DNA from: Strix aluco
Lineage: Eukaryota > Chordata > Aves > Strigiformes > Strigidae
Length of the DNA: 64,000 bases
NCBI RefSeq assembly: GCF_031877795.1
Contig: NC_133942.1
Location: 2,728,001-2,792,000 of the forward strand
Direction of reading: 5' to 3'
Positions within the stretch are counted from its first letter, which is position 1; each line of letters begins with the position of its first letter. This document shows, in pieces, positions 37,231 through 49,901 of the stretch. The translations under genes and the position numbers were made by a program. The notes below the pieces were generated by a model, which saw only the letters and a program-made list of their open reading frames with translations, made no database searches and had not been told where the DNA came from.

Positions 37231-40200
37231 CTGGGGAGAGAAACCAGACACCACTGGTCAGAGAAGGCTCCTGTCCACCTTCCACCCCCGTCTGCAGTGC
37301 CCAGGCCATGCTGGGTGTGCTCAGAGCTACCCCCCAACCTCCCGATCCAGGAGCTGTTTTGGAGGAGAGCAGGATGGCAGGACACATGCCACCTGCCCCA
37401 GCTAACCATGGGAGATCACCCTCCTCACGTGCCACCTCCCCCAGCTAACCACGGGAAATTGTATTGAGGAAACCACTAAGGCTAAGATCCCCGCTCTCCT
37501 TCCCATCGCCGTGGCTACGGCAGCTGCAACCCACCCAGCTGGGGGAGCCCCTCAAGCCCCACCAGAAACAGGGAAAGGAGGATTTCAGGGAAAACAGCTG
37601 CACACCTGTATCCAAACACAGCAGCAGCGCTCTCCTGGGAGCTGCCAGCTTGTTTCAAATGCCCAGAGGCATCTCCCTAGATACGCACCTTTGGAAATGT
37701 CAGCGCATCAGTCAGGAAACGGTGGTGCAGGGAGTCACGCTCCGATTGAAACAGGCAGGAGCAAACCAGCTGCCAGCACTGATGTTTATTTTGATGCGCG
37801 CCGTACACTCTTGTGAACTACAAATAGGACAGGAAATGCAAGCGTGTACATGTGTTTGTCCATCAATCAAACCAAGCTCCCTCTGCCGGAGAAAATCCCA
37901 AACGTTTGACTTGCAGAAAAAGACTTTAGAAGGAAACTGCCTTCCTAGCACCACGCTCGCAAACCAGCTTAGATTAAGTTTCTGTAACTCAGGATCTTCA
38001 ACCGGCAGCCACCCTGCTGTGCTCCAGGTGCTGAACACAGAAACCAAGGAAACAACTCCCCACCTGGGTTAGTCTTCCCAGGAAGACCATTTTGCCAAAG
38101 ACGACGTGCAAGCTCATAGCCAGCAGAAGTCAGTGCTAACTGCAGAGCTGCGTGGGAAAGTGCCTGTTTGCCCCTTCCCCACCTGCCTTCTGCCAGAGTG
38201 GGAGCTACACACAAGTCTTCCAAGCACCCAAATTAACAGTTTTGGTCTGTAGCCCATTCAGTGACAGACATCAACCAGCCTTTCAGAACTGTTAGGTGAG
38301 AGGCCACGGGATTATCATAAGAATATATTATTAAAGTCAAAAGGAAATTGCCTGGTTTCTACCATAATCAATCCTCGTTGACTGTAAGATAATGTAAACC
38401 AGTCCCTTAGGGAAACAGACCGAGACAGATATGCAAGAGCCCTGCAGAACACCCCTCTAGACCCAGAGCCCCACTTCCCAAAATCACAGGCCAAAGACGA
38501 GTCAGAAAGGACTCAGTGCTTCACCTTCTCAAGGGGCACAAAGCACAGTTCCATACACACAACCACACAAGCTGCTTTTCCAGCAAAGCCTCGTGCTTCA
38601 CACCTGGGTCTCTTCCGCACGCTTGTTTACAGCAGATGATGTGTAACAACACTCCTCTTAAAAACCACCAACCCACTGTTGTTCCGGCAGTGCTGACCCT
38701 CACGGGGACCCAGCCTCAAGGAGCTGGGTCAGAATGACCCCCCACATGGGGAGCACTTGCGGGCACAGATGCAGACCCAGACTGCCTGGCCATGAGCCGC
38801 TGGCACTGAGGCTCCGGCCAGGCCAGTGGCAAAAGGAACATCATTTCCTCATGCCAAAGCTTAACTGTGCTATTACAACCTGATAGAGCATGTGGTAAAT
38901 GATGAAAAGGAAAGGAGGAAAAGGGTTCCTGAAACCCCCAAACCCACCAAGGCAGGAAAAGTCAGAAAGCAGGCAGCATTCCTGAGAGTCAGGCCAGCTG
39001 TAAGTGAGCCCAGCTCATGGGCTCAGAAAAGCAGAGCTGTAACTCGTACTGAGTGTCAAGATCTGCTCAGCTAAGGTATGTCAAACACTCGATAAAACAG
39101 CAGTTATGGTTTGGCTTTTTTTCCCACTGGATGAATAATCTCTTCTATCGGGATGCAGTCAGGAACCCAACTCCAATGTGGCTGGGACAGCCTTTCCTCT
39201 GATCAGGAACCTGGAAATCTCAGCTCAGCCACTCACAAGTTTCTCGCTCGCAGGGAGACTGCTTATAACAGCGCAGCAGATTAAACACAACAAGCAGTCA
39301 CTGCAAAAATCAAGGCAAACCCAGAGCTGCTGCTTGCCAGCAGAGCATTTTAGTTGAGGGAGCGGAGCAAAGGATCCTCCTTTCACTGATCCCTTGAAAG
39401 TATGTGACTGCTTTCCATCACTCATCTCCACCCAGACTGAGAAGGCTGAAGGGGTTCAGTTCTTCCTGCAGTCAGGGCCAAATAACGGGCACTTGTCACC
39501 ACACATCTGCACTTGGGACTTGTCCACATCTGACTGACACAACCACTGCAATAACACAGCGCAACACCCAAAGTCTGTCCTAACACTCGATAACCACGCC
39601 TAGAGGGCACAGCTCATGGAACAGCAGGGCCAGCCCTGAAACAGAGATCTGCCCAGGGCATGGGGGAGAACGGGGAGGAAGATGCAGGGCTGGAAGCACT
39701 GGGTTCCTGAAGCTAACAGCAGCACGGATGCAACCTAGACAAAAAGCTCTGCCTGCTGCATTCCCATTGAGTAATTAGTGGGAGGTTTAGCTTTCTGTAT
39801 TTGTAAGGTTGTCCTGTACCTTGCTAGAGGGGTATGTCTCGTGCAGATCTGCAGTAGGGGATGTCCCAGTTCACTCAGCCCCGGCAAATCAAAGCTGTAT
39901 CCTAAGGACAGAAAGCAGAGCTGAGCTGAGAGATGGGACCACTGTGAAAGCCACTGCCTGACGTCCAGGAGAGAAGAGCAGAGGTCTCCAGTCTCCATCG
40001 CAAGGGGCCACTCCCAAAGTGCCTCCTACCTTCTGGTCAGTGAAGCCGTAACTTACAGACCGGTGACATCTTTGAGAAAGGGTCTGAAACCTCCACTGCG
40101 AACAGCAGACGAGCCCCAGATGTCTTCAGCACAGGGTTGGCTGGATTGTTCACAGCCAGGGAATCAGCTAAATGCAGTTTAACTCATTTGCCTGCTTAAT

Positions 40201-43200
40201 CCAGAGCACTTTTAAATCCCCATAGATTGAGCCAAGTCGCCAGAGGTATTTTAACCCTTGAGACCCCAAGATGCTAAACACTGGTTAAGAAAGCAATTTG
40301 AAATACACAAATCGAATTTCCTTCAGTGTTTCAGTAACTGTGAATGAACTCCTCATCCATCCTGGCTACCAGCTCTTGCTAGAAGGAAGATTCATTTGGC
40401 TCCATCTTGCTTAAAATACTGAGCTGAATCAGCAGATCCTGTCCTGGAGGAACAGGTAACCCTGCCCTGAACCTCTGTGCATCACGCAGCCCCAATCTGC
40501 CGCTGCAGATTAAGGGCCAGAAGCGAAACAGAAACAGGACAAGGAATAAACTGACGAACTGCTGGATTTGGAGACCTGGTAGCCCCCTCCCAAAAGACAC
40601 CTCCAAAGACACCTGGGCTAAGGGATTGTTCCTTCAAGTACAAGAGGTAATACAGGAAACCCTCTTGTTTTCTCCTGGTCACCAGAGAGCTGCCCACCAG
40701 CCCCTGGACAGAAGAGCACACATCCTAATTAAAGGCAACATGTAAAAGCCCAAAGCAACAAAAGCAGAGATTCATTGGTGGCATTTGGCAAGTGACAAAG
40801 ATACAGCAGCTTTTGGTAACAGTTCTTTGAAGGGAAAGCCAGAGTTGATAGGCATCCCCGCTGGAAGGCTCTTACAGAGGAGAGTGTTAAACAGCGTCAA
40901 CTGGCAGGTTTAAGCATTGTCTGGGAAATGTCAAACACTGTCAAGATACCACAGAGCTCTCTGCAGCCAAGCCCCAGCGAGGGACTCCTGTGGGCTCATC
41001 TCTGAGAACACAGACTGATGGGCCACCAGCCCTGCCGACAGAAAACACCTTATTAGCAGCTGGTGCAGAGAGTACAGCACCCTCAAAACCACCAAACCAG
41101 CCAGGTCAGCCCACCCAGACACCCAGCATCTCCCCGCAGTACCTGCAGCCACACCTGCAGCCCAGCCCTGCTGTCAGGATCCTCTCGGACTGGTCGGGTC
41201 AGCGCTCCCAGCCTTCCAAACCCCGGCCTTCTGGGAGCTGCACTCAGCCCAGTCCAGGGAAAAAAGATGAGACACCCCTTAACTCTAGTTGGAGACTTCC
41301 AGGAATTCTCCCACCTCAGGGAAAAGGAAATGGAACGAAAATTTTTGTTCAGTTTTTCCAAAGCAAAATAAAACCCAACCACTGCAGCAGCGAGACAGCT
41401 GTCACAGCAGTAGAGATCTTCAAAGCCCTGAAATAAATAGTCTTGCCTCTGGCTTCCAGCTGCATGGGATTGCTTTATAGCACCTTACACAAAACCCACA
41501 ATAAAATACCTCTGACAGGTTATCAAAGCAACAGCATTAAGGTTGTCCACGGGATTAGGCACTGGCTTCTAAACCCCCCATTCTTTGGTACCTTCAGCAA
41601 ACCGCCAGCTCTGATTCAGCCCTCGCTTGGTTTCCTGAAAGGGTGACAAAAGCAGCTTCAGCAAGATCAGAGTCAGACCACAAAATCTGCTTCCTTTAGA
41701 GATCAGGCCCTGCTGCCTCTGAGCAGCTCAGATCCCCCAACAGCCGCTGGGCCTGCAGGAACTGAACAGCTCGAGTCTGACCAGGGGACGAGGCAAAGCC
41801 TGGGGAAGAAGGCCAGCTGTGAAACAGTCTGACAGAGAAGAGGGGAGAGAGAAAATGTGGGGCAACAGAGCTTCCAAAGGAGATTAAAAGAATCAGGGCT
41901 TCACGAACCCAATCCATGAACTAGAGGTTTTGTATCTGTACAGATGTTACGGTACTCGGAATGGCAGAACACTAAAATCCACTGCCCAGGGGAACAGAGA
42001 AGCTTTGGAGATGAGCACAGAGCACAGCGCTGCCAACTCTTTAACAGCCAGCAGAGCACACCTCCTCCCGGGGGGGCAGCTCTAACTGCCACACTGCTGC
42101 AGGGAGGACAGGTGAGGAGAGTCAGGACAGCTGCAAAAAGTCCATGAGACTTCTCAAAGGGGAAAAAAAGGAAAGAGAAAATAACCAAGATCTTTTTACC
42201 AGGCTGTCTGTGACACGAGCCATCAAAACATGAGAGTGGGTGATGGACAGCTGGGGAGAACAGTCAGGATTCAACAAAACAGTTCAGACAGCATGAAATC
42301 AGAATGAAAATGAACATTCGTCAAAAAAATCACTTAGTATTTTGCTTTGCCCGAGAGGTACCTCTGTGCCACAAGGTAAATATCCCATTCCACTGCCCAG
42401 ACCCAGACCAGGACCACTCCTCTCCTGAAGGCGACTGCCACAGCCCCGAGGCAGGGTGAGGATGGACACCATCTCTTCTCCCGCTGGTGAACCTGGGGAA
42501 GAGCAGCTCCCTCTGATCCGACACACTGACTTTGGCAGGTATTCGAGTGGGCTGTGCTGCTCACACTCATGTATGGCAGGATGGGCTCATGGGCTTGTCA
42601 GAGCCACAGCGGGAGCTAAATCCAAAGCTCAGCCACCCCGACCTTCCTCTTCTGCTCCGGTTCCATAGAGGTAATGCGAGTTTTGAAAATAACTCCACAT
42701 GACTCCCCTTTTGGGCCAGGGATCCCATCTTCAGTAGGGTTTTCCCTCTTTCCTTAAGGAAAAAGGAAAGGGCAGGGGGGAGATGGAGCAACTTGTTTCC
42801 CATCCGCCGGGAGCATTTGCTCAGCCCTCCAGCACTGGGAGGCAAATTATCTCTTGGTGCAAGGGCACAGAGTTCAGCACAGTTCTGCAGCAAAGAGCTT
42901 GGCCCAGGTCTCCCTTCTTGATCCCTGCTTTCTAACAAGCATCCCATTGCTGAGCCAGGATTTAAAAACAGGGCACCTACACAGCTGAGGAGACCCAGGC
43001 TCCCACTCCCTCCTCCTGCCTTCCACAGCAGACCTAACACCCAGGAAAAATAAGATCTGGGAGTCATCAGGCATAACATCTCATTTATTCCTTACAGCTG
43101 CCCCTGTTCTTTTCCCCATACCCTTATGGTCAAAATACAAGGTAATTAGTGTCCCCCCTGCGGGTACATTCTCCACAAGGTTTTGAAGGGCAGCTTGGAA

Positions 43201-46200
43201 GCAGAGCTCATCTAAATGGAGCCAGCTCTGAGATCTGCATCCCAAAGCTCAGCCAAGTCCTTGACAAAAAGTCAGTCTTCCCCAAGAAGCCACCTAGGAC
43301 ACAATTTCCATGCCCTCTGCCCTGTTCTCTAGCAATTCCCTTTGTCACATCAAAGGTCTGCGTTGTCTGATGGTGCAATTCGACAAACTGCTCCCTCTTG
43401 TTGCTTTACAGCACTCCTGCTGTCACAGTGCTGCCTCCAAAGCTCCCTGTTTCCCAACCCGAGCAAGGCTGCCCCAGCAGTCAAACATCAGAGAACAGGT
43501 TTACCTGACGCTTTACAGTCAGCTCCGGCACAGATCGCGCCCTGCACACTTTATGGTGCTACTGGAAGCTGGTGGCTACGGTTCAGGCAGCCGTGCATTT
43601 GGACAGGCACAGCCTCGTCCCACTGCCACAGCCCCGCACTCGGTCCCCTGAGCCTGAAGGCACATTCTTCATTGCCCTCCGAGTCCCAAACTCCAGAGGT
43701 TCCCATTCTTTCCTTTCTCCAGACCTCCATGTGCCCAGGCACTCTGCAGCATTTGAAACCATCATTACCCGCTCAGATCCCTGCTTTACTGCCTGCACTG
43801 TGCCCCATCCCCTGACTCAGGCCGACACAGCCCTCCCCTCCTTTTACTGCCCGAGCAGCCCTGAGTAACCCACCAGCACTGGGCTCACATCTGTTTGAGA
43901 GAGCCCCCTCCTTCCCCCCAGCTTGCTACAGCCACCTTTCTCGCTCCCCCAGAGAGCAGAGTTCAGCCAAAAGCATGCAGCTTTCCTCATGTTCTTCTGG
44001 AAAGAAGCTGCATCCCAGATCCAGCGGTGATCCCACACCTGTCACAAGACCAGCTCTGCTGTGACAGCCCAGAACTAGATGTCTGTTCCACGCTAACACA
44101 GGGGGGATGTAGTCCCCAACTAGCACCCCCAGCACACAGCACTAACAGACAGTTCTTAAAGAATTCCCATTGCTTCACAGCAAGGAGGGGTGTGTTTTCA
44201 TACAACACCTTTCCAGCCAGCTCACTACAGCACAGCAGTGCTCCACACTTAACTCACTTCCCAGTACTTGCTGTCACATCATGCTGGGAACAGATTTCCT
44301 GGGTCAGAAAAATCAGAGCCAGGTAAGATTCATTTGCTTTCATGTCCTGCCTCAAGAACTCCTTGTGCGAGGACTGCGTGGTTAAAACTGGTGCCAGGTT
44401 TAGGGTACGGGATGTCCCACTGGGGCTCACGGATGGGTCAGCAGCAGAGGGTGTCACCAATTTCCAGAGCTGTGGTTGCCCTGACCGAGTACCAGACTCA
44501 GCCACAAACACTGTGGTAGCATAAAAGGGACAATCCCTGACCCAGAATAATCATGAACCGTGTTATCAGCATGAACTCAGATGAAGACATCTAGTTTTCG
44601 CCATGAACCACTTTATCCTTAAGGATCACAAAAATTGAGCTGACCAACTTCAGACAAAAGGCCAAGGCTAGAAAGGGACACCCTAAGACACAGTCAGAGC
44701 GACCCTGGCTGTAGTGAGGGAATAAACAAGTCAGAAGCAAAACACCTCTGCCATTTACCTTCCAGAAATCCTCAACAACAGAGAATTATTCCAGTAACCA
44801 AGGGCTTTTCTACACAATAACCTCTGCAGCCTGGGGCCATGCAGCCGTGCATTCGAGTACATGCACACCCAGTGTGTGCAGGCTGGCAGCTGAAACCTTT
44901 GCATACTTCTCTCTTCATTGCTGCTGAAACGTTTTGACTCCCCAACCCTACACTCTGGTTCTGCAACAATTCCCCCTACAGTCAAACTACAGTCTCAGGC
45001 ACATCCCATTGCCTGCCCAGGATGGAATCCCCAAAGTGCGACTGTTCCCAATTCCATTTTTCCCGTAGGAAACAACGGGATAGAGAGGAATGTGTGCAGG
45101 CACTTCAGCAATGCACACAGCCGAACCACACAGGAACAGTGGTGTGATGTGGAAGGTGGTGAGACAGAAGCGAGTCCGCTGGGGTTGTCAGCTGCCAATT
45201 CAACACCTGGTAATGACAGAAGTGGTAGAGGAAATTCTAACTGCTTTTAATATACCAAGAAATAACTGCTACTTGCCTGAGGTTTAGAGTGGAATACCTC
45301 TTTATAACACAAAATTAAACTTCATGATGTCCTGGTGACCCTGTGTGACCCCTCTTCAAACAGATCACCATTCTGAAACCTCTCAGCTGCTTCTCCTGTG
45401 ACACTGAACCCTGACAACTCTTTCACTGCCAGTGGTCCTGCTGCCTCTCCTGATCCATCACATTTTCATCACCACCTTCAGATGCCTGCTGCTCAGCAAG
45501 GTCAGTGAAGGATGAAGGAAAACAGGACCGTGACAACAGTAACCAGAGCAGGGTATTAAAGAACTGACAGCAGCCACCAGCCCTGTCCCACCTGCTTCAC
45601 ACGGCATCCCTGCAGCCACAGGCACCTCCTGAAAGGGGGGAACCTGCGAGAGCAGTTTTCAAATGTGTTTCCACAAAGACCAGGTGAGTACAGAAAACAG
45701 ATTTCACAGGGAGAAAACCAGGAAAAAGGAGGAGGAGGAAGTCGGTCTGCCTGGCTACATGAAATTGGGATGACAACAAGCAGAGATGCAGGGCACAGCA
45801 GAACTGAACAGGAGCTTGAAGGTGACAGGAGGAAAAAACAGGCAAGATGAACTACACAGGTGTTCTGGACAGGAGACTTACATTGTTTAGGTCTTGATGA
45901 ATTCTTCCTTATCAGTTATTGTGATGATTAATTCTATTTTCACATGGGCATTTTGTCAACATTTAAGAAGATGCACAGGAGACCCCAGGAGAAGCCCCAA
46001 CACTCACCCAGGAACGAGGTGACGATCTGCAGACTGACAGCACATCGGGCGGGACAAGCTGGCAAAGAAACAGGATGGCAACCGGTTACATCACGTTTAC
46101 AGCAATCCACAGCCACAGGCAGAGAAAAGCGACTATTTCATGCAGAGCTGGTGCAGAGCAGAGAGGTGGAGGTGAAGGAGCAGCTGACGGGGAGGCTGAA

Positions 46201-47430
46201 GCAGTGCCACCCACGGCAGGAGCTCTGCCCGCTGTTTGCAGGCTCAGAGCAAGTGGTGCTGCCGGATTTCCCAACCAGAAGCACTCCCAGGATCCCAGCA
46301 CACAGAAACTTGTCCTTTAATTGCTTTTCAATTACTTCTTGTACCTTCATTGTGTGAGACTTCTGCTCTGCCTGCAGATGTCGAGAGATACTTTTCTGAA
46401 AGCGGAGCCGGTCGTTCCAGCTTGAAACAAACAGGATTTGTCTTTTGGGAAAGGTGCAAATTAGAAGCTCAGCACAGAAACTGAACTTTGTCCAGAAAGC
46501 CAGAGGAGCAGCAGGGCTCTGCAAAGGGGCTGGGCTCCAGCACAACCCCCTGCTCACCCCCCCACATCTCTCCCAGCACCTCCGAGCTGAGAAAAACTGT
46601 CCCACAGCCAGAAGGCAAGAGCCTGCCTGGGCCAGCTCTCGCCCTCGGGCTTAATGCCGGTTTGTGATCAGCACCTGTTGGCTCTGGTGACTGGCACCCT
46701 CTGAAGCACCACTCTGAGGGGTTTCATCAGCCTGAACCCACCCAGCCCAAATCACCACAGAGAGCAGAAAATATTAAATGTGTCACTGCTTTCACACTTG
46801 AAGTCAAAATAAAGGGCTAAAATTCACTTCCCTGGGGTAACCTGACAGATAAACCCCGCAGACACAACAGACCCTTACAGACAGCAAAACCCACCAAGTT
46901 CAAGGTAAAAGGACAAGCACAGTCACACATCAGAACGTCTGAACAGCCCCAACTGTGACAACAAACCTTCTTTTGAAAAAAAATTCAGAACCATGAAAAC
47001 TATTGGGTTTTTAGACCAAAGCTTTCCCTTCCCCGGCGATCCCACCACCCGCTCCAGGGAAATCGGCCCCAGCCCCTGCGCTCACCGACCGCTAGGCCGG
47101 GGACACCACCACGGGTGCTGGGGCTGGGGCTGGGGCTGGTGCCACCTTCGCAGGAGAGAAATTCCTTCAGCCATCCAGAACAAAGCGAGTGTTTTAAAAG
47201 GAGGAATTCCCACTTGCTGGGTGAACCAAATCTCTGCCTGGAACATCCCTCAGTGCAGACCCCAGAGAGCTGGAGGACCTCCTGCCTAGGCCGCCCCACT
47301 GCAGACCATAGAGCCCTGGCAGACTGTCGGCAGGAAGTAGGCCCTGTGGGGGCCAGGGGGACCCCCGGGGGGGCTCCAGCACGTTGTCCCCCCCCAGCAC
47401 CTGCCCACACTCCTGCCTGTCCTGTGAGTG
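37231..47430. other. GC-intermediate stretch with no recognised gene
   Basis: I searched for the missing PIM exons on the minus strand and saw none. Open frames up to about 200 codons occur (for example 37464-38072 plus and 42567-43079 minus) but none shows a domain, and most have a rival open frame on the other strand. It may be intron of the PIM-like transcript or intergenic DNA. Confidence 0.4.
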
Positions 47431-48010
47431 GGGATTGGGGCCTGGGGGGATTCTTGGGGGGGTGTTATTGGGGTTTGTGGGAGTTGTGGGGGTTATTGGG
47501 GTCCTCGGGGGGGTTATTTGGGTCCTGGTGGGAGTGTAATGGAGTCGGGGGGGTGTCCTGGAGGGGTTTGGGAGGGTTATTGGGGTCCTTAGGGGGGGTC
47601 TTGAGGGAGGTATTGGTGTCCGAGGTGGGGGGATTGGGGACATCCTGGAGGGGGGTCTGGGGGAGGTATTGGGGTCCTGGGGGTGTCTTGAGGGAGGTAT
47701 TGGGGGGAGGGTCTTGGTGCTTGGGGGGTGTTATTGAGGTCCTGGGGGTCTCCTGGGGGGGTAATGGGGCGTAGGGGAGTCCTGGGGGTGGGCTGGTAGG
47801 GTCCCGGGGAGATATTTGAAGGTCTTGGAGGGTAAAATGGAGAACTGGGGGGCCAATAGGATCTGGGGGGGCACGAATGATGTTGGGGGGTGTTGGGGGG
47901 GCTGAGGGTGTTTTGGAGGGACCTGGGGGTGGCAAATGCAGTTTGGGGGGATTGCAGGGGGAATTTGGGATTCCTGGGGGTCCCAGGGGTACCTGTTCCC
48001 CCCCCCCTCC
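47431..48010. repeat. G-rich imperfect minisatellite-like tract
   Basis: The plus strand is dominated by GGGG/GGGGGG runs separated by short TTATT, GTCCT and GTATT spacers, for example GGGGTTATTGGGGTCCT-type units repeated imperfectly. The right part (from about 47794) is intron sequence homologous to 60510-60713 on the minus strand. Proline-rich minus-strand and glycine-rich plus-strand open frames here are artefacts of composition. The density of G runs gives strong G-quadruplex potential. Confidence 0.8.
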
Positions 48011-48015
48011 CCCGG

Positions 48016-48145
48016 GTGCTGCTGCCCCAGGGGTACCCCGAGAGCATCAGCCTCAACTACCGCCAGTACCAGTGCTGGGACGCCATGGGGGTGAGGGACG
48101 GTGCCTCCACCATCACCAAGGCCACCCTCACCTGGGTGCTGCGGG
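48016..48145 (+). pseudogene. RUSF1: RUSF1 (RUS1 family) fragment with two exons fused
   Basis: The frame encodes LLPQGYPESISLNYRQYQCW directly followed by DAMGVRDGAS and TKATLTWVLR. RUSF1 has LPQG(F/Y)PDSVSPDYLPYQLWD, then after an exon boundary a segment ending GVGNAKATVSAATATWL. The middle of that second exon is missing here and the two pieces are joined in frame. The minus-strand copy at 59906-60504 still has both exons and the intron between them, so this copy has a deletion of roughly 0.5 kb. The upstream acceptor AG is lost (CCCGG before GTGCTG), while the downstream donor GGTGAG is intact. No other RUSF1 exons are visible, so I take it as a relic of a membrane-associated DUF647/RUS family gene. 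Confidence 0.8.
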
Positions 48146-48990
48146 GTGAGTCCCCCCGATCCCAAACCCCCCCCTTTTCAGCCCCAAATTGCCCTATGCC
48201 CCAGATCCGTGTCTGACCCCCAAATGCCCCACTTTTCCCTCAGCATTCCCCTGTTTGACCCCCAAACCCAGTTTTGATCCCCAAATCTCACTTTGACCCC
48301 CAAAAATATTGCTGCTTGACCCCCAAATCAGCCTCAGCACCTCAAAAATTCTATTTTTCACCCCAAAATCCATCTTGAGTCTCAAAATCCCCAAGTTTCA
48401 CCCCAAAATCTGCTCCAGCACCCCCAAAGCCTCCCAGATTCACCCCAAAATCCTCCTTGGACTCCAGAATCCCCCATTTCTACCCATAAATGTTCTACTC
48501 TGAATGTCAGATCTCCTGCTTTTAGCCCAAAATTTATCTTGCACCCCCAGAATCCACCACTTTGACCCCAAAATTTGCTCCAGCACACCTAAAACACCGC
48601 AGTTTCATCCCAAAATCGCCTAGTTTGATGCCAAAACATCCCTGTGTGCAAAATCCTTCATTTTCACCCCCAAATCGCCCTGTACCCCAAATCCCCCTAT
48701 TTTCACCCCAAATCCCCCTGTACCCACAATTGCCCCTTTTCACCCCAAACTCCATCATGTCCCAAATCCCTCAATTTCACCCCAAAATTCATGTACCCAA
48801 AAAACTCTCAGTTTCACCCCAAAATTCATGCCATGCCCAAAATCTTCCAATTTCATCCCAAAACTTTTTTGTCCAAAATCCACCAATTTCACCCTGAAAC
48901 GCCTTTGTGTGCGGGCACTTGGGGAGCTCCAGAGGGGTCTGTAGCACAGATGGGGTGTCTGTTGAGATTTTGGGGGGCTCCCCACTCCCC
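48146..48990. repeat. C-rich intron-derived repeat tract (CACCCCAAAATC-type units)
   Basis: The plus strand consists of imperfect units around CACCCCAAAATC and TTTGACCCCCAAAT. The first part (to about 48500) is homologous to the reverse complement of 59562-59905, so it derives from the RUSF1 intron. The remainder has the same texture and leads into the TAF6 fragment. A 384-codon open frame starting at 48644 crosses this tract and then runs through TAF6 in the wrong frame; it is not a gene. Confidence 0.7.
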
Positions 48991-49023
48991 TGGTGGCCGT
49001 GTCCCCCCTTTCGGTGCCCCCAG

Positions 49024-49901
49024 GGCAGGAGAAGGAGGGGCCCTTGTTGCAGGGGACCCCGCTGCGCCTCAAACCCCGCCGCGCCCACGAGCTCTGGGTG
49101 GAGCAGCAGCTCTGCTACAAGGAGATCCCCGAGGCCTGCGTGGGCTCCTGCCAGGCCAAACGCGCTGTGAGTGTCCCCCCCGTGTCCCAGAAATCTCAGG
49201 GGGTCCCCAACCTCTTTTTTGGGGACATCCTGGTGTCCCCAACTCAACACTGACCTCTCAGGTTGGTGGCCTCTCACTCTCCTCCCACCTTCAATATCAT
49301 ATTCATGGGTCCCTGTTGCCCCCCCACCATGTCCCCACCCCCTGCCACGTCACTTGGGGTGTCCCCTTGTCCCTTGGGGTGACATGCCCATGTGTGCCCC
49401 CCCCCCCGCCATCAAGCTCTCCAGAGCATCGCCACCAACCCCGGTCTCTACCAGGTGCTTCCACGTTTCAGCACCTTCATCTGGGAGGGGGTGAGCCCCA
49501 GGGGTGTCCCCAACATGTAGGGGAACATGGGTGTGTCCGCAAAGGTGAGGTGCCCCTTGTGACACTCCCCCCACACTTTTTGGTGTCTCCCTTTCCCCCA
49601 AGTCCATGTCAACGTGGTGCAGAAGAACCTGGTGCTGCTCATCTACCTCATGGGGATGGTGGAGGCTCTGATGGACAACCCCCGCCTCTACCTGGAGAAA
49701 TACGTGAGTCTGGGGGACACCACCCCCAGACTGTCCCCTCCCCTGGGACCCCCTGGGGGATGTCACCAGCCTGTCCTGGTCACCCAGGGCTGCTGTAAAC
49801 CTCCCTATGTCCCCATGTCCCGCCATGTCCCCAGTCTCCACCAGCTCATCCCCATCATCACGACGCATGTTGGGAGCCACCAGCTGTCCCAGTGTCCTGA
49901 T
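49024..49901 (+). pseudogene. TAF6: TAF6 fragment, four exons
   Basis: Four segments match consecutive TAF6 exons covering the linker and the start of the HEAT domain. Exon 49024-49166 has [20 protein letters not shown] and [12 protein letters not shown]; 49417-49490 has [20 protein letters not shown]; 49602-49703 has [15 protein letters not shown] and [12 protein letters not shown]; 49835-49901 corresponds to the [21 protein letters not shown] exon but is eroded. TAF6 is a histone-fold TFIID subunit needed for RNA polymerase II initiation. Exon 3's acceptor reads CCCAA instead of CCCAG, and exon 4 has substitutions and a length change that disrupt [10 protein letters not shown]. Histone-fold exons upstream and later HEAT exons downstream are absent. 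Substitutions such as WVEQQL for SVEQQL show relaxed constraint. It is a partial duplicate, not the functional gene. Confidence 0.85.

Noticed and set aside
37464-38072. 202-codon plus-strand frame
   Set aside because: No recognisable domain, no biased codon use that I can see, and a competing minus-strand frame at 37712-38047. Likely chance in moderately GC-rich DNA.
42567-43079. 170-codon minus-strand frame tested as an upstream PIM exon
   Set aside because: It has none of the kinase motifs (glycine loop, VAIK, HRD, DFG, APE-like PPEW).
47465-48165. Several proline-rich minus-strand frames of about 150 codons and a glycine-rich plus-strand frame
   Set aside because: They arise from the G-rich intron tract, overlap one another in all frames and continue into the RUSF1 exon on the wrong strand.
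48644-49798. 384-codon plus-strand open frame, the longest in the window
   Set aside because: Its first part is the CACCCCAAAAT-type intron repeat and its later part reads the TAF6 exons and introns in the wrong frame. Composition (Pro, His, Ser, Lys) follows the repeat, and no domain is present.
47794-49901. RUSF1 and TAF6 pieces as processed (retroposed) pseudogenes
   Set aside because: Intron sequence is kept between exons in both, and neither has a polyA tail, so they are genomic duplicates.
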